From: Lucifuga dentata
Lineage: Eukaryota; Chordata; Actinopteri; Ophidiiformes; Bythitidae
DNA: 64,000 bases
NCBI GenBank assembly: GCA_014773175.1
Contig: VXCM01002814.1
Coordinates: 68,978-132,977, forward strand
Direction of reading: 5' to 3'
The first letter of the stretch is position 1, and each line of letters begins with the position of its first letter. The notes below the pieces were generated by a model. The model did not search any database. It saw nothing but the letters and a program-made list of their open reading frames with translations, and was not told the DNA's origin. Position numbers and translations under genes: made by a program. Shown in pieces: positions 1 through 17,712 of the stretch.

Positions 1-223
1 ATCCTGGTTCAATGTGTTGTCTGCCATTAACAGTCCTCCTCGCAGTTTTATGGGGAGATGTGATAAATTAGGAATGAATTAATGAATTTGAGTTTCTTTT
101 TTTAATCAATCAGGTGTATTGCATTATTGTTTAATGCTCTTGGTCCTTACAGGTATGGCAGTTGGTGGGCCAAAGACTACAGAGATGTGGCTTTAGGATT
201 GTGTTGCTGCCCTGGCTGGCACA

Positions 224-1910
224 ATGCAGCAGAAAGGTGCTATCCGAATTATTGAATGGGAGGACCTCGACAAGAGGAAGTTCTACTCCCTGGGCGTCTT
301 TATGACCTTAACCACTAGGGCCACCGTGTACCCCTTCAGCGTCATCCGCACCCGTCTGCAGGTACAGAAGGGCAAGAGCCTCTACACGGGTACCATTGAT
401 GCCTTCTGCAAGATCTTGCGAGTGGAAGGCATGCGAGGCCTCTACCGTGGCTTCATGGTCAATACGTTCACCCTGGTCGCGGGACAGGCTTACATTACTA
501 CCTATGAACTGGTGCGCAAGTACGTGTCTCACTACACACCCAGTAACACGGTGAAGTCCCTGGTGGCAGGAGGAGCAGCATCTCTGGTGGCCCAAACCAT
601 CGCTGTGCCCATTGATGTGGTGTCTCAGCACCTGATGATGCAAGGCCAAGGAGAACATCTGACTCGCTTCAAGGTCAAACCCAAAATGATGCTTGCGGCA
701 TCTAAGCGTAGATTGACTTTTGGGCAAACCCGTGATATTACAGTGCAGATATTTGCTGCTGATGGTTTCCGGGGATTTTACAGAGGCTACGTGGCATCGC
801 TACTCACATACATCCCAAACAGTGCGCTCTGGTGGCCTTTTTATCACTTTTATGCAGGTAAGTTAATACCCGGATATTGGTATTTTGATATGTGATAGTA
901 TGTACCAGAATCTAGTTCAGAACTTAATTATGCCTAGTGGGAAAAGTAGTTTCAGCACCATGTGTAACAAGGGAACTCAAAAAGACCACTGCAAAGGGCA
1001 GTTAATTAGATGACTGAGAGGGTGGTTAGGATGAGGATACGAGTTTTTTGTTCCAGCTTTGGAGTGAAATGACCGTTTCAGTCTGACCCTAGAGCCTTCC
1101 TGGAATGCACCAAAATAGACTTCACAATGGACTAGAGCAACCTGCAACATTCCGGGCTCAATGTTGAATTTACTACACAGCCATCACACAGCTGTATGCT
1201 AATTAGCTTGTTTGCCACTTTCAGATTTGTGAAGTCAGTATGAACAAAAATCGCACAATAGAAGTGGCAGTAAATGGTCAAAGAAAGCATTATATGATGT
1301 TATGTGAGAATAACTATGTTTAGTAATGTTTTAAGGTGCCAATGACAATGTCTCCTGCTGCAAATTGTGACAACAGCAGACTGTTGCTCTTAAATTAGAT
1401 CTGTTTCCCTCATGCTGTTTTTATATCCTCCGCATTCCCAGAGAAATTGTCCTCGCTCGTGCCAAGTCAGTGCCCACACCTGATTCTGCTGGCTGTGGCA
1501 GGGCCAATGGCAGCAGCAACCGCCTCCACCATCACCAACCCCATGGATGTGGTTCGAGCCAGAGTGCAGGTAAACATTGAAAGCCTGATTGAAACCAACA
1601 CAACGTACTTGACTTTTCTGTAGCAACATTTCTCTAGTTCTAAACCACAGAGAACAATATGTGCCATGAAGGTAACTTGAAAATAACAGGCAATTTAAAG
1701 CTTTTCCGTCTGTTGCAGGTTGAGGGCAAATCATCTGTAATCGGAACATTCAAACAGCTGCTAGCAGAGGAGGGCGTCTGGGGTTTGACCAAGGGGCTGT
1801 CAGCCCGCGTCATTTCCTCCACGCCGACGTCCGTCCTCATTGTGGTGGGATATGAGACTCTGAAGAGACTGAGCCTGCGATCTGATCTGGTAGAGTCCAG
1901 ACAGTGGTGA
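224..1910 (+). CDS. slc25a44: SLC25A44-like mitochondrial carrier, complete coding region in 3 exons
   Basis: Coding exons are 224-857, 1442-1569 and 1719-1910, joined at GT-AG sites in matching phase (TAT GCA G / AG AAA), giving 317 aa. The protein starts MQQKGAIRIIEWEDLDK and ends in LVESRQW, both typical of SLC25A44. Three mitochondrial-carrier repeats are visible, with signatures near VYPFSVIRTRLQV (repeat 1), VPIDVVSQHLMM (repeat 2) and NPMDVVRARVQV (repeat 3). The family sits in the mitochondrial inner membrane with six helices, and mammalian SLC25A44 imports branched-chain amino acids. A splice acceptor at about 152 suggests the ATG lies in a second exon, so the first noncoding exon is left of the window. 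The frame is intact. Assignment to SLC25A44 rather than another carrier rests on recognisable similarity along the whole length; the a or b ohnolog is undecided. Confidence 0.95.
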
Positions 1911-2264
1911 AAGTCCAGAGCAGCCGCATACAGACACAGGAGGAAGTGACAATATTGACCTGCAGCCAGGTCTGATCTGTCTCCCAGCCTTGGCTAATGG
2001 TTTCTCTATGCCATTAATTGTGATGTTTTTAATGTGTTCATGATGATGATGATGAAACAGGTGGTGATGTTTCTCTTTATGGGAGTTAGAACTGATGATT
2101 TTGGCCTTTTTCAAATTGTCAGAGCTGCCACGACTGGCAATGTGAGATTCTTGTTTTAGTGTAAGTGTTTCTGTGAAATATAGTGAATGTGACACTCTGN
2201 AAAAAAAAAAAAAAAAATTAGAATATTGACACATTCATAAAAATCTGAACCATAGCAAAAATGA

Positions 2265-2345
2265 CCACTGGGATAGGCTCCAGCCCCCCCGTGACCCTCA
2301 ATAGGACAAATGGGTTTAGAAAATGGATGGATGGATGGATACTCC
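2265..2345 (+). mobile_element. 3' tail of a common teleost non-LTR/SINE repeat
   Basis: A short segment reading gggataggctccagcccccc, then a GAC-rich part and (ATGG)n, matches the widespread fish retroposon tail that ends in a GGAT-type microsatellite. No coding part is present, so this is a 5'-truncated copy. It lies in or just after the slc25a44 3' UTR. Confidence 0.6.
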
Positions 2346-3731
2346 CTGAAAGATAATGGTAGCGAAAATCACTGTACATTAAAACCTATTGGTTGACTGC
2401 CATCATATTTTTATGAATAGCTCTTCATTTTTATGAATAACTCTTCATATGCATCAGATTATGATTTGTTTTAACTGTGTCACAATGTAAAGGCACTAAA
2501 GTAGCTTTACCACGTGCACACTTCTCGAGTTTAAAAATTAAGGTGTTCAACAGTAAATTATGTGTTAAACAGTAAATTATGTATTTTAGGGGCCATTGTG
2601 ATGAGGTTAATCTAATGTATAATCAAATTGCCAAAATCTGCCTAACAAATGCCTTGTTTTTGAAATGCTGTGCACTGATGCAGCATTTAGAAGAGCAGAT
2701 ACAAACTTGACACATCGTGCGTTCCAATAAAAAACATTTAAACTAAAGACACAGTTTAACTTGAACGATAAAAACACCCATGTTATCTGGAGCAAACAAT
2801 AAGATGTTTGCTCATTTTCAATACAACTTTTGTGGTAACTACTACAGAAAAATCTAATGATTCACTTAAGAACCAATATTAAGTATTTCTGGAGCTCTTT
2901 GTGAAACATGGCCGAAATTTGTATTTTAAATGAAAATCTCAGTGTAAAGCAGTTGGGAGCAGTGAATACGATGATGAATTCTCCCTATAGATGAGTTGAT
3001 CAGGTCAATCAGGCAGTTGTTTCTGCTTGTTTTTACTTCATATGTTGTCTTGTGGAAATGACTACAGTGCAAAGTGGAACTTTCAGAAAAGGTCAGCAAT
3101 GGCATTGCAGGACATTACATAACACGTTGCACAACCAGGCCGCACAGCAACACTGTTGTTTTTTTTTCCACAATTTAAATGTTGATACTACCTTCATCCA
3201 CTATCCTGTTTGACTGCAAAATAGGAATTCTGTGTTTTGTCTTTTTTTTCATAGGCCAGTACTGGTAATGACAGGGCCAAGCTGCTGTTTGGTTACAGCT
3301 ACTACAAGAAACGTAGGCAGCAGCACCACACCAGCACACAGCTAAACTCCAAAGCTGCCTTCACATCCTTTCTCTCTTTCACCTAATTATTGAGTTGTAT
3401 CAACAAATGGGAATAGCTTCAGTAGATAAGAGCTTACATATCTGTCTTTTTGTTTGTTGTTGGTTTTTTTTTGGACAGCAAGCAGCTCCAGCAGGATGAT
3501 TTCTGGGTTAATAGACATTAAAATGCAGCACAGTTTTTAAGACTCATTCTGGTCACAAGATTACTGTGATGTCATAAATAACTCATAATGCCACTGGAGA
3601 ACCATCCTGGAAATGCAACCAGCTTTAGATTTCACAGTAAACTACTGCCATAAAAACACACAAATTTCAGTGAATTCTGTGTGGTTGCTTTTGTAAATGG
3701 TTTTAAAGTTTGTACAACAAATTTTCAAGTG

Positions 3732-3737
3732 AATAAA
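3732..3737 (+). terminator. Possible polyadenylation signal for slc25a44
   Basis: AATAAA lies 1.8 kb downstream of the slc25a44 stop. It is plausible only if the 3' UTR is long and spans the repeat tail and N at 2.2-2.35 kb. Chance AATAAA motifs are common in DNA this AT-rich. Confidence 0.2.
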
Positions 3738-3892
3738 ACATGTACTTTTGACATTTCCGCCACCGTTTCTGTTGTGAAGTTAATTACTGAAGAGCAAATC
3801 AATAGGTTGACGTTTTAAAACTGAACACCTCAAAATGGAGGACCTAACAAAAAAATGTAAATCACTGCAGTGGCTGATAATTAATATAATAT

Positions 3893-4027
3893 GTCCATTA
3901 AACATAGTTGAAATATGTAAGTGTGGTGTTATAAGGTGATGGCCAATCAGCACATTTTANGTCCATTAAACATAGTTGAAATATGTAAGTGTGGTGTTAT
4001 AAGGTGATGGCCAATCAGCACATTTTA
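3893..4027. repeat. Assembly duplication: two 67-bp copies around one N (3960)
   Basis: 3893-3959 equals 3961-4027, in the slc25a44-wdr61 interval. Confidence 0.85.
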
Positions 4028-4471
4028 GTTTATCAGACCATAAAATAATTCATCAGCCTCTGACAGAAAAAAAAACAAAAACATGTTGCTGTAGTCTGTT
4101 ATCACATACAGGATATGATTTTACTACTTTATCCTGTATATTTCAGCTGTGGCTATAACTTATTGGAATATAATAAAACATGTAACTGTTGACCTATTTA
4201 TTCCAAACCTGCACTTTGCTGCAGCAGCATCAGTGTATTATGAAGGCTGCACTACCTCTACTGTCCCAGTGGAGGCAGTCTGTAATCACCATCAACAGAC
4301 TGCTGATGGAAGCCACTCCTAAAAAAAACAAAAAAACACCTGATTCCTGTGATATTAAATGAGAAAAATGTTTTGTAGTTATACCTGTTAAGCCACATTA
4401 ATGACTAGTATTTAATCATTTATTTAAGCTGGTGAATGAGTTTGTGTGTGTGTGTGTGTGTGTGTTAGCTG

Positions 4472-4562
4472 TGTGACAAACTGGCAACCTGTACAGGTTA
4501 CACCCAGCCCCCCCTCACCACCCAGTCCTCCACCACCCTGCAGAATAAGGAGGTATAGAAAA
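4472..4562 (+). mobile_element. Diverged copy of the same retroposon tail
   Basis: The order 'ctggcaacctgtacagg', 'cacccagcccccc', 'ccctgcagaataaggaggta', 'tagaaaat' follows the consensus order of the fish L2/SINE-type tail also seen at 2265-2345. It is preceded by a (TG)n microsatellite at 4442-4464. The gene-free stretch from about 2.35 to 4.7 kb otherwise shows only AT-rich DNA and one assembly duplication. Confidence 0.5.
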
Positions 4563-4721
4563 TTTATGTCAGACTAATTTTAGTCTTGAATGTGGCTTTT
4601 TCACTAATCAAGTGGCAGAAAATTGATCACTGATGTCCTGCAACTGATTGCCAAAGCAGAGGCTCATGAAGTTAAAAAAAAACAAAAAAAAAGTGAAGCA
4701 AAAGTACAAAAACAAACCCAT

Positions 4722-4727
4722 TTTATT
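4722..4727 (-). terminator. Polyadenylation signal of wdr61
   Basis: AATAAA on the minus strand about 105 nt past the wdr61 stop codon, a normal 3' UTR length for this gene. Confidence 0.5.
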
Positions 4728-4831
4728 TGACTGAAGTGGGTCAGTGTAAAATAATCCATGACATTTACACTTTGTCCCCCCCNCCCGATTACAAAGATCT
4801 ACTATACTGTTATTACTGTTCTGTCTGATCA

Positions 4832-10193
<5,362 letters not shown>

Positions 10194-10545
10194 GTTTTGG
10201 TCCTGGGAGAGAGAGAGAGACAGCGAACTCACTTTAACCTAAAAACGAGAAAGTCTATTTTAGCAACCGGAATAGCTCTGCTATTTAGAATATTGTCTTT
10301 ATAGTGTCGCAGTGTCTGAGAGAGCACAGACATGGTTTAACACCGTGGATTTAATTTTCTGTAAAAGAAAACGTGTTGATATAAAGTGAAAAACCTAACA
10401 AAGCGCCATTAGCAACCATGAGCTAACTCTGAAGAGCTGATGGCACTAAGTTCAGCTCGTTAACCAAGCCTAGCAACAATTGTTGTGTACTAATTGTGTT
10501 GATGCAATTTTGATTATATATAATTACAATATTAAACCCACGCAC

Positions 10546-10640
10546 CTTCACAACTCCTTCAAAGATGTGTTATAATTTTTAATAGCGCATTCATTTACAT
10601 GGGAAACGCCATGATTACTGGTGTAGTCCTTCGCCGTCTT
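10546..10640 (-). promoter_or_regulatory. Probable noncoding first exon and promoter zone of wdr61
   Basis: A donor-like site (GAAG/GTGCGTG on the minus strand, exon edge at 10546) precedes the acceptor at about 10203, which opens the exon holding the ATG (5' UTR part 10194-10202). The bases from 10600 to 10680 are richer in CpG than their surroundings, as expected for a housekeeping promoter. The outer edge is a guess; no TATA box is obvious. Confidence 0.45.
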
Positions 10641-10649
10641 CTTCGTGTC

Positions 10650-12625
10650 TTCTATTTCCGGTTGATGAAGACGTTATGAAGCTCATACTGCCACCAATGG
10701 AATTGTGGTGGTAAAGCAGTTTATTACTGTTTTCTAAATTGCTAACAAGCATTTTTCAACTGAAATCACTGTTCATATAAACTCTTAGGCTACTTGGACT
10801 AAATTGTGGATCATTTGTCATTGCTTAATATGCATAAATCTCATCAAATTACCACATCTTTTAAAATTTATGGATTTGTTTGTTACACACCAACACAAGC
10901 AAAACTTAACATATTTTACTTTACATATTTACTTTATATAAAACTTACAAACTGTTAAAAATGCTCAAAAGGTGAACTACTGTAATTACCTACATTTATG
11001 CAGTAACTGCATTGAAATATGCAGTGAAAAACTAAAAGTGTAAATCAAATAAAAATTCAATTGAAAAACATAACCGATTTACTGTGTTTTGTTTTCAAAA
11101 GAACATCTTTGGAATTATTTTCTTGGTAAACAAGGATCAAGCAAATGAGGTTAATGTGTGGTGGAAAATATGCAATTGGAAAAAGAGCAACAGTAGATGT
11201 CCCAGGCAAGAGAGGGGCCAACATTACAAGGACTGGGGCATTATCCAGCGCTGGTTTGATGTTTTGTAAATCAGTCATTGGCTAATACAATACGGAATGC
11301 CTCACTTCGTACTATATGGACTAGTTGTGCTGGGGAGGAGAGAGGGTGAGCGAAAAGAAATGTGCCAGCTTTTGTTTTTCTATTGGCATAATGTGGCATT
11401 TCATCATTTCGCTTCACAGAATGGTTGGCAGCACATGCAGGATGTCCTCACCTTTCGTCCCATCATACTGCCCTTTCCTAAACACCTAAATTCTTCCCGT
11501 CCAGTAACTGCACTTCAGTCTCCTAGACATCTTACCGCCTAAGATAAACCTTCACAGAAAGATTTCCTGAACCCTATTGAAGAATTATTTTCGGCGTGGA
11601 GGTGGAAGGTGTATGACCACTGCCTGCATGAGCAAATGTCTTCATTGGACACTACAAATGCTGAATGCCTAGATATTGTTCCTAAGGACTGCCAAGGTTG
11701 AATCAGGTATGCTAAAAGATATTTTATCAGATACACCACTAGAGAAGAAGACTTAAGACTTAAGATGCAACGTGGATGAAAACTTGTAACCAAATCCAGA
11801 AGAGATGGTAGATTAGAACTGTTGCATACATAGCATATGGTATATTTGTCTTCATAGTATATTTGTTTTTTTTTAATATATATATATTATTACAGCACTG
11901 GATAGAGCCACTTTGTTGCCCTATAGAAAAAAGACACTGCTATAATAGTAATAAGACTTAAATACTTTACTTGCCATGAGAAGCAGTTGTTTTTAAAACT
12001 TACCTAGACCAAACAACACCTATTGATAATCAATCATGGGATAAATATGCCTGATTTCTTTCAGTGAGATTGGTGTTTTACTTTTGCAGAAACTGACAAA
12101 CTATCATCTTAAAAATTCTTGCATCTGGATTAGCACCATAATTTATTGGGTTCCATGAACTAAACAATCTCTTTGATCTATGGGTGTGTTGCTGTTATGG
12201 TTTGGGGCTAATTTGCTCATAATTTTAATATCTTGACCTTATTTAGTTGAACCTGCAGCGAAACCAAACCAAAACAGAGAAAACAACAGGTACATCAGAA
12301 TATCTACAGAGAATGTAGAGGTGCCTGAGACAATCAGAGCACAGAAGCTGGACTTAAGAGTTTTTTGGGGGGTTTTTTCCCCAAAAATAAATGTAATCAT
12401 AGTATAACAAGCTCTTGAACAAAAAAGAAGGGAACATCATTTTTTAAAATATAAGATCAACAATCTATTCAAAATCTAAAATTAAACTCTATAAATATAC
12501 TCAATGTGAATTAATTTAGTCTTTCAAATCCCATGAGAAGCGAAACATGTTAATCTTGCTGCACTATATTAATGGCACAGAGCTTTCAGGGGGAGGGAAC
12601 TCCTCTGGCTCCCATTAAAGACAGT
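10650..12625. other. Intergenic region between divergent wdr61 and crabp1
   Basis: About 2 kb between two divergently transcribed genes. It contains the transposase relic at 11174-11790 and otherwise AT-rich DNA with no supported gene. Any shared regulatory element must lie here or in the flanking introns; I could not pinpoint one. Confidence 0.6.
11174..11790 (+). pseudogene. Degenerate IS630/Tc1-superfamily (DDE) transposase
   Basis: Reading across frames on the plus strand gives, in family order, IGKRATVDVPGKRGANI (about 11177), then HNVAFHH (about 11385), then NPIEELFSAWRWKVYD (about 11572), then CQGWIRYAKRYF and LRCNVDEN (to about 11785). These are landmarks of the IS630-like DDE transposases common in fish genomes. 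The copy is dead: frames shift several times, stops interrupt it, and the second catalytic aspartate (normally WDNVAFHH) is now histidine. The glutamate of NPIEE remains. The N-terminal DNA-binding part was not found. It sits in the wdr61-crabp1 intergenic interval. Confidence 0.8.
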
Positions 12626-12628
12626 AGC

Positions 12629-12635
12629 TATAAAG
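12629..12635 (+). promoter_or_regulatory. TATA box of crabp1
   Basis: TATAAAG, about 278 nt before the crabp1 ATG, followed by a purine-rich leader. The expected transcription start is near 12655-12665. Confidence 0.5.
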
Positions 12636-12906
12636 GAGCTAAGACAAGGTTGCAGGCAGCACACTGAGAAGCTCAACGAGACACACAGACGAAGTGACAG
12701 AGAGTGTGTGGAAAATCGGGGAACACAGAGGAAGACTTGGGTGTACCAGTGTGCAGAGGAGACAAGAGTGCAGGGAAGGAGGAGGGTGAGAAAGAGTAAG
12801 AGGGGAAGAAGGAGCAAGAAAGAGAAAGAAGAAAGAGGGAGAGAGAGATCAGAGGTTCAGGTTCTTTTTGCAGGTGAAGAAGCTCTTGTAGTCATCCTCA
12901 GAAAAC

Positions 12907-15900
12907 ATGGCCAACTTTGCCGGCATCTGGAAGATGAAGAAGAGTGAGAATTTTGATGAACTTCTCAAAGCCTTGGGTAAGCCCATTCTTGCCGATCTGT
13001 CTCTTCCCCGTTTCCCTCTTTCCTCCCTCTCCATTCCCTCTTTAGTGCAACAGTGTATCCCTGCATGAGACTGGCTGTCCATCATGTCTGTTAAAAAAAA
13101 GGCTTTTCTTGTTCCTTTCTAATGGAATGCTTGACTTCCAACAACATGGCATTGTCCTGAGAAGTTCCATGGGAAAGGAGGGAGAGATCTGCAGGGAGAT
13201 GCTGATGAGGGAAAACCCTCAGCCATACAGGAGATATGAAACACTGAAAGCAGAATTCCAGCCCAAACAGACATGGTATTGTTACCAGGAATATGCAGGG
13301 GGGCACAACATTATTCATGTTAAGCATTTAAGTAGGGCATCATTAGCAATGCCTGGGGAGGTCTCTGGAGCCCAGTTCTATTCTCTTGTGTCCTGTCTTT
13401 ATCTTTCTCTTTCACCCCTCTTAGTTTTAACTGGTAATTGTGAGATTTGTTAGATTGTGTAATTGTTAGATTTGAACGAGTTTAAGTGGGTCACACAATT
13501 GTGTGGCAGCATTTCATCACATCAGGACTGAAACAGACATGAGACAGAAAAGGCTGGGTGTCTTGGGATAATGTAAAAGTCTTCAGACAGCCGTCCCAAT
13601 GCTTTGGCAACTCAATTTAAACTTTATGAATGTGAAAAGTTCCTATTTTTTCCACAAACTGGGCAGCTGAAGTCAAGGGTGAACAAAAATCAAAGTCCAA
13701 AATCTGCTTACATTTATGCATTGCTGCAGCACTGAATATTACATGTATGATTTATCAGGGGTCTGACTGCATATCTGACTCTGAAACATGCTCTTACTGT
13801 ACATTGCACTGGCTCCTTGAATATCTTCACCTTTTATTTTGCACACTATAATTTATTACTGTACCCACGATTTACACAACTTGCTATCTTTGCAAGGTCA
13901 TCCAAGAACACATTTACTTGAACTGTTAAATTCTGATTTGTGATTCATCAGAACTTACCAAAAAATAAAATCCTTCTCTTATCTTATTTAGGATGCAAGG
14001 TCTTTCTGCTGTGAGGGATAAAGAAACTGTTCCTCTGATGATTAGAGATTACATCCAAGGAGAAAGCAGTCACTCTGAATTTCTAAGTCGAGCGCCTCAT
14101 CCATTCACGAACACATTCCACATCTGCCTGAGCAGATCACTCATTTGCTCCTACATAAGGACTTAGTCAATGGATTCCAGTGCTATGAGGCTGCCACTTT
14201 CCATCAACATCTTCATAATTATCTGTCGAGCCAGAGATTTCCCTATAGTAGGAGGGGTTTGTTTTCCTGGGAGCTGATAGCAAAGGAACAAGAGAGCACA
14301 CTGAGTAAATGGAGCTGTACAAAATGATCAGTGATGATGAGGTTTGGATTCAAGCATCAGGAACCTGTAGGAACCATAAACACATGTGTGATGTGTCTGT
14401 GAGAATTAGTTTAAACTCATCACCTTTACTAATAAAATATTCTCTAAGTTGTGTAGGTTTGCCTCAGTCCAAACACTTACACTACTATCTGCTTGTAGTA
14501 ATGGTGATCAAAGAGCCACAACCTAATGTACAGTTATATTTGTCGTGGATATCATGGGTAACTGATAATTGTGGGTGCTCATGCACATGTTACATGATAA
14601 AACACATAGCCACTAAATCATGGATGAGTCCAGTGTAAGTAGTCAAATTAATATGTTTTTATGCTTGGGTGTTGACCAGCAAAGGCCACAGTGGCTTTGG
14701 TTCTCTCTAACTGTAGAGCTGAATTCTGTTTGAAAATCCATGATAGAAAAACTTTGTAAACTCAAATACTTAGAGTAATTGTGAAACCAATGTGGAAATC
14801 TAATAAATATATATACTCCCCCATACTGGAGAGATATAATCATATTTTTTTAAATATATGGATGGATATATATCGTCTGAAGTTGTCTGAAGTTGATACA
14901 CATGTATCCTAAATATAATAACAAATACTATTACAAGTGTATATATGAACGTCTATTGGCTCAAGTCTATTTCAATATACAGTATATATTGTCTGTATGT
15001 GTTAAACATCTATGTGTAAATCTGTGGCATAGATGATCAGATACTGTATGTATAATATATTATATGTGCCCATATTTAAAAAATATTCCAAATTCACATT
15101 GTGACATCTCTGGATGCCCCATATGTATATCACACATAGAGACTTAAATACTGTATAAGACTGCTCACATGTGTATTAGATTTCCAGAAAGCTGTAAGCA
15201 TCATTACCATATTAAACCTTTTCAATGATTTTGGGTATTAGCAGAGGGTAAAAGCCGGGATGTTTGGGTGGACATATGTCACGGGGCAAGCCAGATGGCC
15301 GTGAACAGTCAAAGCGGGCATGCCAAAGTGCTGCTACAAGCCCAGCCTGTGCCACTCATCCACATCCACTACTGCAGCCAGCAGACAAAAGAAGATCTGC
15401 CACTAATCTGACCTGTAACCTCAACAGTTGATTTTGTTTGTGACAGAACCAAATAATCCCTCATTCAAACTTCTGTGCCACAGATTTCTTCCAGTTTTGA
15501 GCAGTAGTTTAGGCTACTGTCACGGCCAAAAAGCCACTATCTTCATATTTTCTTTTGAAATATGTGCATTTCTGTCATTGTTGGCTACTTGTTGTAGTTT
15601 GATGTTTGAAATGTAAGCATGACAATTTTCACCACACACAACAATACAGGGAGACATTGCAGTGACAATGTGCTGCTGTATTTTAGGTCATGTATATGAC
15701 AGAAGCATGCAGAGCTCTAAAAGATGGGTGGGCTTGCATTGTTGGTTGGTAATAAAATTTTGGGAAAATGTTACTACCAATCAGTCCTCCATGACTTCAT
15801 CCTTCTTGCACCTTCTTTCTGTCTATTTTATTTATTTATTTATTTATTTCTGTCTCTCACTTTCTCTGTCAGACACACTGGGTGGATTTAGTTTTGCAGC

Positions 15901-17616
15901 AAGCAGCTCAAATGAGTCCATGAGTCACAGTGCGAAACAAAAGAACCATGTTACTAATACTGACTTACAGTTTTGCGCAGTTTTCCTCTTGTATGTCTTT
16001 TTCTGCATCCATTATTCATGATTAATGTACAGTAGCTGTTATATGCAATCTATATCATAAAAGCTCTGTCAGTGACCATTAGGAGGTGTAAAGCTCCCAT
16101 CACTCCTTTACTTACGGTGGCCTGTAAAACAAGTAAAATCACACAGGAACTAACCTAATGGAACAGCTGTTAAACTAAAACGTTTACACGTTTAGTCAAC
16201 ATTAGAAACATGAGAAAAAAATGTTTGATAGAGCCAAAAGGTGACGTTTGAACACACAAATGACAGCATGTTATGTTGAGATATGGCATATCGATCCACA
16301 TATCCCTCAGAATGTAATATCACAACATGGCTTCTCAAACTACTCGCTTTAATTTAATAGTTCAAAGTAGTCCAACTTTTCCATAAGCACACAGTGTAGT
16401 TCCATTCTATATGGGCATCAGCAACTTTTCACACTCACACATACTCAACACATACTCAATAGCTAAGATGTGTCATTTTCACTCTTGTGTTGCTGTGGGA
16501 CAGAGCCTTGTAGTCAGATAGATGTGTGAATATAAGCATGCATGCAAGTGATTCAAGTAATTTTTCTTATGGTTGATGGCTTGTTGGTGAGGTGGTACTT
16601 AGATGTTGAAATGAAAAATTATACCCATTGTCCTCATTAATCAGGGTTAATTTCATTAAAGTGGTGTCTCTGACCTGTTCTCTGTTCTGTTGTTGGTCAG
16701 GAGTGAACGCCATGTTGAGGAAGGTGGCTGTGGCAGCGGCCTCCAACCCCCACGTGGAGATCCGCCAGGATGGTGAGCAGTTCTACATCAAAACGTCCAC
16801 TACTGTGCGCACCACCGAGATCAACTTCCACATCGGCGAAGAGTTTGACGAGGAAACAGTGGATGGACGGAAGTGCAAGGTAGAATTACAGAGTTGTCTT
16901 GCAGAACAAAATGATTTTAATAAAGATTTTAATAATAGCAATTGCTAGTGGAGGATGAAATAAAATTTAACCCTAATTGGTCAGATTACTTTGACATGTT
17001 AAAGAAGGAAAAGCACTGGTGAAATGACCGATGGGGCAGTCTGGCATCTGGCTGGGGCCATTCAGTGTGGCTCCATTCCAAACTAATGATGGCTTCATTC
17101 CATGTAAGTGTTTCAGTAAGCCTGCATGCTCAATACCAGACCACTGGCACACCAAAATGGAATGCAGCCATTGTTATCACCTGTGCTTAAGGCTTTTATA
17201 ATACCATCATTAGACCAACCAGTATATTTTCCACAACGAATTAATTTGGTGAAGTGTAATTAAAACAGTTAAACAGTGGAAAGCTTCCAAGTTTTGTAAA
17301 ATCACCTGAGATGTGACTTGATCAAATCAAAGTCCTCTTCTGATTTTACTGTCCTAAACCTGATTTTTCTACTGTCAAATAAAAAAAAAAAAAAAAATNA
17401 AAAAAAAAAAAAAAAAGTTTCATTTAGTTTCATTGCAGATAAAATAGTTACAAAAGTTTGATGTCACAGCCATCAACAATGTATGTGTGTGTGTATTCAT
17501 GTGTGTGTGTGTGTGTGTGTGTTGTGGGAATGTATAAGACATGAATCAACTAGCATAACATTAAAAGTTACAAAGAAACAATAGAACAATAGCATCATGA
17601 GCTGTAAGTGCAACAT

Positions 17617-17671
<55 letters not shown>

Positions 17672-17674
17672 TTA

Positions 17675-17712
<38 letters not shown>

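Noticed and set aside
308..727. 139-codon minus-strand frame under slc25a44 exon 1
   Set aside because: It is the antisense shadow of a well-supported carrier exon, with no family similarity.
12708..12947. Apparent 79-codon upstream ORF overlapping the crabp1 start
   Set aside because: The first codon at 12708 is GTG, not ATG, and the frame is a purine-rich leader read through. It is not evidence for an upstream ORF.
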